Assembly (NCBI RefSeq): GCF_000283515.1
Contig: NC_015976.1
Location: forward strand, 310,001-374,000
Direction: 5' to 3'
Length of the DNA: 64,000 bases
From: Sphingobium sp. SYK-6
GTDB taxonomy: Bacteria; Pseudomonadota; Alphaproteobacteria; Sphingomonadales; Sphingomonadaceae
A program made the position numbers and the translations under genes. A model generated the notes under the pieces. It was given only the letters and a program-made list of their open reading frames with translations, ran no database searches and was not told the origin of the DNA. Within the stretch, counting starts at the first letter, position 1; each line of letters opens with the position of its first letter. Positions 57,526 through 64,000 of the stretch are shown piece by piece.

Positions 57526-58131
57526 TTATTTCAGCGTATCGAGATAAGCGATGATGTCGGCGCGGTTCTTGTCGTTGGCGACGCCGGCGAATGCCATCTT
57601 GGTGCCGGGCACCACTTTCATCGGAGCGCGCAGATAATCGGAGAGAGTGGCGTTGGTCCACACCTTCCCACTGGCCTTCATCGCCGGGGAATAATTGAAG
57701 TCGGGCAGGGACGCGGCCTTGCGCCCGACCACGCCATGCAGCGAGGGCCCGAGGCCGTGCTTGCCCGGTTCGAGCGCGTGGCAGATCTTGCACTGGGCAT
57801 AGAGCTTCGCGCCATTGGCTGCGTCTCCGCCAGCGGCGGTCTCCACCGGGGCAGCCGGCGTGGGCTCGGGTGCGGCCGGCGCAGCGGCAGCGGCCGGCGT
57901 GGCGGTGGCGGCCGGAGTCGGCTGGGCTTCGGGCTGCGTCACATTGGCAGGCGCGGGCTCGCCAGCGACATTGTCGGGCGCTTCGCTGACCGGGGCGTCA
58001 GGCACGGCCACGGCATTGCCGGCCGGTTCCGGCTGGCTGCCGCAGGCGGCGAGAAAGAGAAGCAGTCCCATGCTGATGGCGCCGGACGCGAGTCCAGCGT
58101 CGGTCCGACCTGGCCGACGAAGCTTGCCCAC
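57526..58131 (-). CDS. Class I cytochrome c lipoprotein
   Basis: This 201-residue protein starts with GTG 58131, preceded by GGGAG at 7 bases. It has a signal with lipobox LAAC (Cys about 30), a long Ala/Pro/Thr linker (about 35-105) and a C-terminal cytochrome c domain. The haem motif is CKICH and the Met ligand lies in PGTKMAFAG. It is likely tethered to a membrane and carries electrons in the periplasm. The longer ORF with a different N-terminus is rejected. Confidence 0.9.
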   Translation of the reverse strand: MGKLRRPGRTDAGLASGAISMGLLLFLAACGSQPEPAGNAVAVPDAPVSEAPDNVAGEPAPANVTQPEAQPTPAATATPAAAAAPAAPEPTPAAPVETAAGGDAANGAKLYAQCKICHALEPGKHGLGPSLHGVVGRKAASLPDFNYSPAMKASGKVWTNATLSDYLRAPMKVVPGTKMAFAGVANDKNRADIIAYLDTLK

Positions 58132-58301
58132 TTGATCACTCCCTGACTGTTCTGTCGTTCCCGTTGCCTTGCGGCAAACGGCGATCCTCTGCGCCGGGAC
58201 GCGGACATCGTCAACTGGCAATCACCGCCCGGAGAAGCGTCCCGAAGCCGGGCGACCGCGCGGTTCCGCGTGACGAGGGCAGTTGACAGGGACCGGCAAA
58301 G

Positions 58302-58859
58302 ATGTCGATGAACGGCCAACCAGCCGCGATCACCGGATGGAAGGGGCCGAGATTGAACGAGACGGGTGAGACTCTCCTGGAGGAGCCGGACGCCATGCCG
58401 AAACTGGACGGTACGACCAGGCTCGACCGGGAATATGGCTTCACTTACCGGATCATCCTGATTGCCCGGCGCTACCGGGCCCTGCTGGACGAGCAGCTGC
58501 GCCCGCTCGGCTACGGCACGGCGCGCATGGAAGCGCTGTCCACCATCGCCCGCTCCAGGGAGCCGAGCGCGCAGATCTCCATCGCCAAGCGCATCGGCAT
58601 CGAAGGCCCGACGCTGACCCGGATGCTCGACACGCTCGAGGCGGACGGGCTGGTGGTCCGGCGGCAGGACCCCAATGACCGCCGCACCAAGCTCATCGAG
58701 CTGACCGCCGATGGCGAGAAGGCGCTCGAGGAGATCATGGAAGTCGCCAATGCTTTCCGGGCCAGCGTGCTGGAGGCGCTCAGCGACGATGAACTCGATC
58801 AGGCGAACGGCGTTACCGACAAGCTGATGCGACTGCTCTGCGAGGGCGCGGAACGCTGA
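58302..58859 (+). CDS. MarR-family transcriptional regulator
   Basis: This 185-residue protein has the MarR winged helix (PSAQISIAKRIGIEGPTLTR, DPNDRRTKLIELT). The N-terminus is uncertain. ATG 58302 adds about 30 residues without homology; ATG 58395, MPKLDG, is nearer the family start and is preceded by GGAGGAG. It is divergent from the cytochrome gene and followed by the hydroxyacid dehydrogenase operon on the same strand. It may control that operon. Confidence 0.85.
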   Translation: MSMNGQPAAITGWKGPRLNETGETLLEEPDAMPKLDGTTRLDREYGFTYRIILIARRYRALLDEQLRPLGYGTARMEALSTIARSREPSAQISIAKRIGIEGPTLTRMLDTLEADGLVVRRQDPNDRRTKLIELTADGEKALEEIMEVANAFRASVLEALSDDELDQANGVTDKLMRLLCEGAER

Positions 58860-58961
58860 AGGCCGGTTCGGCCGGGCGCGCGAAACGGGCCCGGGCGGTG
58901 CTGGACTTCGCCCGGCGGCCCATATAGTTGCAGAGCGAATGATCTGCGGGAGGATGCGGGA

Positions 58962-59927
58962 ATGACGGACGGCGCGGGAACGGTTGCGGGCGCATTGCCC
59001 CGCATCGTGCATCTCGACAGGATGACGATGGGCGGTTTCGAGATTCCGCGCCCGGACTTCCCCCATGAGTGGATCGCCCATGAGTTCACCGAGCCGGACG
59101 AGGTCGTCCAGCGCCTGCAGGGCGCGCAGGTCGCGGTCATCAACAAGGTCCGCATGGACGCGGCCACGCTTGCGCAACTGCCGGACCTGAAACTGATCGC
59201 CGTCACCGCGACGGGCACCGACGTGGTCGACAGCGCGGCCGCGCAGGCGCAGGGCATCGCAGTGCGCAATGTCGTCGGCTATGCCGGGACCTCGGTCGCC
59301 GAGCATGTCATCATGCTCATCTTCGCCCTGACGCGCGGGCTCGTGCCGTTCCGCGATTCGGTGATCGACGGGCGCTGGGAGAGCGGCAAGGCCTTCTGCG
59401 TGTTCGCAGCGCCGGTGCGGGATCTGGCGGGGCAGCGGCTCGGCCTGTTCGGCAGCGGCGCCATCGCGCAGGCCGTCGCCGAACGCGCGCGGGCGCTCGG
59501 CATGGAGGTCGTCTTCGCCGGACGCAAGGGGCAGGCCCCGGCGGAGGGCAGGCTGGCTTTCGAGGAGGTGCTGGCGACAAGCGACATCATCAGCCTGCAT
59601 TGCCCGCTGACCGACGAGACCCGGCACATGCTGAACGCGGACAGCCTCGCCACGATGAAGCAGGGGGCGCTCATCATCAACACCGCGCGCGGCGCGCTCA
59701 TCGATCTCGATGCGCTGGAAGCCGCGCTGGAGGCGGGGCGGATCGGCGGCGCGGGCATCGATGTCGCGCCGGTCGAGCCGCCGCCGCCGGGCAGCCCGAT
59801 CCTGCGCCTCGCGCGCCGCAGCGACGTGATCGTGACGCCGCATGCTGCCTGGCTCAGCACGCAGGCCGTGCAGGACCTCGCCCGGCGCACCGGCGAGAAC
59901 ATCGCGACCTTCCTCGCCGGCCGATGA
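58962..59927 (+). CDS. D-2-hydroxyacid dehydrogenase (hydroxypyruvate reductase-like)
   Basis: This 321-residue NAD-dependent enzyme has the Rossmann motif GLFGSGAIAQAVAERA and the catalytic Arg in INTARGALID. The Glu lies in DVAPVEPPP and the His in VTPHAAW. It should reduce hydroxypyruvate or glyoxylate. It overlaps a glycerate 2-kinase gene (ATGA), so the pair would turn hydroxypyruvate into glycerate and then 2-phosphoglycerate. ATG 58962 is supported. Confidence 0.9.
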   Translation: MTDGAGTVAGALPRIVHLDRMTMGGFEIPRPDFPHEWIAHEFTEPDEVVQRLQGAQVAVINKVRMDAATLAQLPDLKLIAVTATGTDVVDSAAAQAQGIAVRNVVGYAGTSVAEHVIMLIFALTRGLVPFRDSVIDGRWESGKAFCVFAAPVRDLAGQRLGLFGSGAIAQAVAERARALGMEVVFAGRKGQAPAEGRLAFEEVLATSDIISLHCPLTDETRHMLNADSLATMKQGALIINTARGALIDLDALEAALEAGRIGGAGIDVAPVEPPPPGSPILRLARRSDVIVTPHAAWLSTQAVQDLARRTGENIATFLAGR

Positions 59928-61156
59928 ACGGCCCGATGCACAAGCGGGCGCTCTTGGAAAGCGCCTATGACGCGGCGGTCGCAGCCTGCAAGCGCCCGGA
60001 GACGATCATCGCCGCGCTGCCGCCCAAACCGGCCGGGCGCGTCATCGTGATCGCCGCCGGCAAGGGCGCGGTGCCGATGGCGCAGGCGATCGAGGCGCAC
60101 TGGCCGGACGCGACCGGCATTGCCGTCACGCGCACCGGCTATGGCGGCCCGCTCCGGCGGATCGAACTGGTCGAGGCAAGCCATCCGGTGCCCGACGCCG
60201 CCGGGCAGGCGGCCGCCGCCCGATGCCTGGCGCTGGCGGAAAGCGCCGGGGAAGGCGATCTGGTGCTCGTGCTGCTTTCCGGCGGCGCTTCCGCCCTGCT
60301 CGCCGCGCCCGCGCCGCCGCTTGACCTCGCGGCGAAGCAGGCCGTGACGCGCGCGCTGGTCCGCTCCGGCGCCTCGATCGGCGAGATCAATCTGGTGCGG
60401 CGGCATCTCTCGCGCATCAAGGGCGGGCGCCTCGCCGCCGCTGCCTTCCCGGCGGACGTGCTCACACTCGCCGTCTCGGACGTGGTGGGCGACATTCCCG
60501 AGGATATCGGCTCCGGCCCGACCGTGGGCGACGCCGGCACGACCGTCGACGCGCAGGCCGTGCTCGCCCGCTACGGCATTGCCGATCCGGGCGGCTGGAG
60601 CGAATCGGTAAAGCCCGGCGACCCGCGCCTCGCGCGCAGCCGGTTCGCGGTGATCATCCGCCCGGACGACGCGCTTGCCGCCGCCGCGGATTTCCTGCGC
60701 GCGCATGGCTACACGCCCGAGATCATCGAGAAGGAAGCGACCGGGGATGCACGCCTCGTCGCGCGGCGCCACGCGCGGATCGCCGTCGATTCCTGCAGCC
60801 GCGGGCAGCGCACGGCCCTGATTTCCGGGGGCGAGCTGACCGTGACCGTCACCGGATCGGGCTGCGGCGGGCCCAATCAGGAATATGCGCTGGCGCTGGC
60901 CGCCGCGATCAAGGGTCTGGCGGGTGTCGCCGCGCTCGCGGCCGATACCGACGGCGTCGACGGCAATCGCGATGTCGCGGGCGCCTATGTCGATGGCGAG
61001 ACGCTGGACGATCTCGAGGAAGCCGACATCGACGTGGCCACCGTCCAGGCGAACAATGACGCGGGGAGCGCGCTGGGCGAGATCGGCGCGCTGTTCGTGC
61101 CGGGGCCGACACTCACCAACGTCAACGACCTGCGCATGATCCTGGTCGATCCCTGA
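59924..61156 (+). CDS. Glycerate 2-kinase (TtuD/MOFRL family)
   Basis: This 410-residue protein has the DUF4147 N-domain (VIVIAAGKGAVPMAQAIE, LVLLSGGASALLAAP, GEINLVRRHLSRIKGGRLA) and a C-terminal MOFRL domain (GGPNQEYALALAAAIKG, ALAADTDGVDGN). It phosphorylates D-glycerate. The ATG overlaps the dehydrogenase stop (ATGA) and the next gene starts one base after its stop, so all three form an operon. Confidence 0.92.
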   Translation: MNGPMHKRALLESAYDAAVAACKRPETIIAALPPKPAGRVIVIAAGKGAVPMAQAIEAHWPDATGIAVTRTGYGGPLRRIELVEASHPVPDAAGQAAAARCLALAESAGEGDLVLVLLSGGASALLAAPAPPLDLAAKQAVTRALVRSGASIGEINLVRRHLSRIKGGRLAAAAFPADVLTLAVSDVVGDIPEDIGSGPTVGDAGTTVDAQAVLARYGIADPGGWSESVKPGDPRLARSRFAVIIRPDDALAAAADFLRAHGYTPEIIEKEATGDARLVARRHARIAVDSCSRGQRTALISGGELTVTVTGSGCGGPNQEYALALAAAIKGLAGVAALAADTDGVDGNRDVAGAYVDGETLDDLEEADIDVATVQANNDAGSALGEIGALFVPGPTLTNVNDLRMILVDP

Positions 61157-61157
61157 G

Positions 61158-62045
61158 ATGACGCCCGAGCGCCTCGTCGTCGCCACGGAGCTGCTCGACA
61201 TCGCGCTCGATGCCTGGGGCGATCCGTCCGGCCCGCCGGTGCTGCTGCTGCACGGCTTCCCATTCGACCCGCGCTCGTTCGATGCGGCAGCGGCGCTGCT
61301 GGCGCAGGCCGGCATGCGCGTGCTGGTGCCCTGGCTGCGCGGCTTCGGGCCCACCCGCTTCCGCGACGCGGAGACGATGCGCTCGGGCCAACAGACCGCC
61401 ATTGCCGACGATGCGCGCGCGCTGCTCGATGCGATGGGCATTGACCGTGCGCTGGTGGCTGGCTTCGACTGGGGCGGCCGGGCAGCTTGCATCATGGGCG
61501 CGCTGTGGCCCGAGCGCGTGCGCGGGGTGCTCGTCGTCGGCGGCTATCTGGTGCAGGACCTCTCCGATCCCACGCGGCCCGTGCCCGCCGCCACGGAGCA
61601 CATGATCTGGCACCAGTATTTCCTCTCGTCCGAGCGGGGGCGGCGAGCGCTTGCCGAGGCGCCGCGCGACATCTGCCTGCACTTGCGGCGGCAATGGTCG
61701 CCGGGGCTGGTGGACGAGGCGCTGTTCGATCGCACGGCGCCCGCCTTCGACAATCCCGACTTCGCGGCGGTGAGCTGGCACAGCTATGCCCATCGCATCG
61801 GCGCGGCGCCGGGCGATCCCCGCTATGCCGCGCTGGACGCCGCGCTGCTGCCGCCACCGCCCGTCCCGGTCCCCGCCATCGTCCTCACGCGCGGCGGCGG
61901 CATGATGGGGGGCATGCGCGCCGCCGGCCAGTTCCCCGCGCTGGTGCGCGAATGGCCGGTCGAAGACACGGGCCATGATCCCGCCGCCGAGAAGCCGCAG
62001 GCCTTCGCCGAAGCGCTGCTGGCCCTTGCCCGCGCCGCACCCTGA
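61158..62045 (+). CDS. Alpha/beta hydrolase
   Basis: This 295-residue enzyme has the oxyanion-hole motif LLLHGFPFDPRSF, a nucleophile elbow GFDWGGRA with Asp (as in epoxide hydrolases and haloalkane dehalogenases), and the late His in DTGHDPAAE. The substrate is unknown. It starts one base after the kinase stop (TGAGATG), so it is co-transcribed with the glycerate genes, although a metabolic link is not obvious. Confidence 0.87.
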   Translation: MTPERLVVATELLDIALDAWGDPSGPPVLLLHGFPFDPRSFDAAAALLAQAGMRVLVPWLRGFGPTRFRDAETMRSGQQTAIADDARALLDAMGIDRALVAGFDWGGRAACIMGALWPERVRGVLVVGGYLVQDLSDPTRPVPAATEHMIWHQYFLSSERGRRALAEAPRDICLHLRRQWSPGLVDEALFDRTAPAFDNPDFAAVSWHSYAHRIGAAPGDPRYAALDAALLPPPPVPVPAIVLTRGGGMMGGMRAAGQFPALVREWPVEDTGHDPAAEKPQAFAEALLALARAAP

Positions 62046-62052
62046 GCGCCGC

Positions 62053-62082
62053 GGCGGGCCGGCGCGACATCGCGCGCCCGCC
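62053..62082. terminator. Hairpin after the glycerate operon
   Basis: GGCGGGC-CG-GCGCG pairs with CGCGC-GCCCGCC, giving a 12-bp stem with a 2-base bulge and ACAT loop. It starts 8 bases after the hydrolase stop. There is no T tract, so termination is inferred from the stem alone. Confidence 0.5.
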
Positions 62083-62224
62083 TGACACATGGCGATCGCC
62101 CACGGACGCCGGAAAACGCCGTTCCCGAGCCGGGAATCACGCGCCTGCCCGAGCAATTACCGGACAGATCAGGACACATAAAACAGCATCGGCTTTCCTG
62201 CCGCATCGGGGCCGGGGCAGGCGG

Positions 62225-62270
62225 TTGACAGGGCCCTCGGTGGCTATGAATGATATGGTATATCATACCA
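62225..62270 (+). promoter_or_regulatory. Promoter-like site with palindromic operator and no gene
   Basis: A TTGACA hexamer (62225-62230) is followed 25 bases later by the inverted repeat TGGTAT-ATC-ATACCA (62256-62270), overlapping another palindrome, ATGATAT-GGT-ATATCAT (62250-62266). The pattern resembles GntR-type operators. No plus-strand gene follows; the next gene, tgt, lies on the opposite strand. Confidence 0.45.
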
Positions 62271-62342
62271 AAGCGGATCGCCGCCGGGACCAAGCGCTTT
62301 GCCGGGCTGTGAGGGCCGCCTTGCTGGCGCTGTTGCCGCCCC

Positions 62343-63910
<1,568 letters not shown>

Positions 63911-64000
63911 ATGACAGGGTTAGTTGAGGAAATACAGGCGAAGGTGCTGGACAAGAATGTCAGCATTACTGAGCTTTTGCGCATGGTGAAGTTGGCGGCA
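63911..64000 (+). CDS. Partial gene, AbiTii-like N-terminus
   Basis: An ATG at 63911 opens a frame that runs to the window end. Its 30 codons read MTGLVEEIQAKVLDKNVSIT and then ELLRMVKLAA. The pattern of an LVxEIQxxxLD start and a LLRxxxLAA helix resembles the AbiTii domain, found at the N-terminus of abortive-infection and other defence proteins. Codons are less GC-biased (GTT, ATA, ATT, ACT) than those of upstream genes. With only 30 residues the family is a suggestion. Confidence 0.5.
   Translation, partial: MTGLVEEIQAKVLDKNVSITELLRMVKLAA

Noticed and set aside
57939..59843. 634-codon minus-strand frame over the MarR and dehydrogenase genes
   Set aside because: It opposes genes with intact catalytic motifs and has no recognisable domain.

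Overview
The window is GC-rich bacterial chromosome with short gaps, many 4-base stop/start overlaps (ATGA) and almost no mobile DNA. Gene content points to an alphaproteobacterium of the Sphingomonadaceae. The evidence is a 418-residue gallate dioxygenase with every known metal and active-site residue of Sphingobium SYK-6 DesB at the same number, an alphaproteobacterial tRNA-Thr(GGT), a Caulobacter-type cpa/tad pilus locus, the argB-yggT-DUF167-folD block, and several small secreted families typical of sphingomonads. The genus is an inference.

Layout. 1-7.7 kb (minus strand): a TetR/CecR regulator followed by a complete YbhGFSR-type exporter (periplasmic adaptor, double ATPase, two ABC-2 permeases) and a NodT-type outer-membrane lipoprotein. 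Upstream lie a 50-codon gene and tRNA-Thr. 7.9-11.3 kb: a secreted glycine/serine-rich protein and a four-EF-hand protein, divergent from an OmpR-type two-component system. 11.3-16.1 kb: two paralogous AraC regulators around a DUF4168 protein, an iron-type alcohol dehydrogenase and a damaged GNAT gene. 16-26 kb: CorC-like protein, OmpA lipoprotein, a double-hotdog thioesterase preceded by a cobalamin riboswitch, DUF1176, 3-hydroxyacyl-CoA dehydrogenase, MerR/TipAS regulator, CNT nucleoside transporter and an M20 amidohydrolase. 26-30.7 kb (plus strand): queuosine-precursor transporter, argB, yggT, DUF167, folD, a secreted protein and marC.

30.7-42.2 kb: desB, a SRAP-fold protein lacking its catalytic residues, a DUF985 cupin, a 2'-5' RNA ligase, a DODA-type dioxygenase, an HExxH/TPR protein, a transglutaminase, a PhnA-like protein without zinc ribbon, an HTH protein of unknown role, a Fic protein and a DUF2726 protein. 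42.2-49.1 kb: thiC and a small membrane protein behind a TPP riboswitch, MipA/OmpV, a TrpF paralogue, galE and manC. 49.1-56.3 kb: cpaA-B-C-D-E then tadB-tadC, with cpaF and flp absent. 56.4-63.6 kb: FAD oxidoreductase, cytochrome c lipoprotein, MarR regulator, a hydroxypyruvate/glycerate operon and tgt.

After tgt the base composition becomes visibly less GC-rich, and the window ends inside a gene whose first 30 codons resemble the AbiTii phage-defence domain, suggesting that an accessory island starts there. The main items for follow-up are the cobalamin riboswitch on a thioesterase mRNA, the unknown membrane protein in the TPP regulon, the SRAP protein without active site, the tad locus without its ATPase, and the possible defence-island edge.
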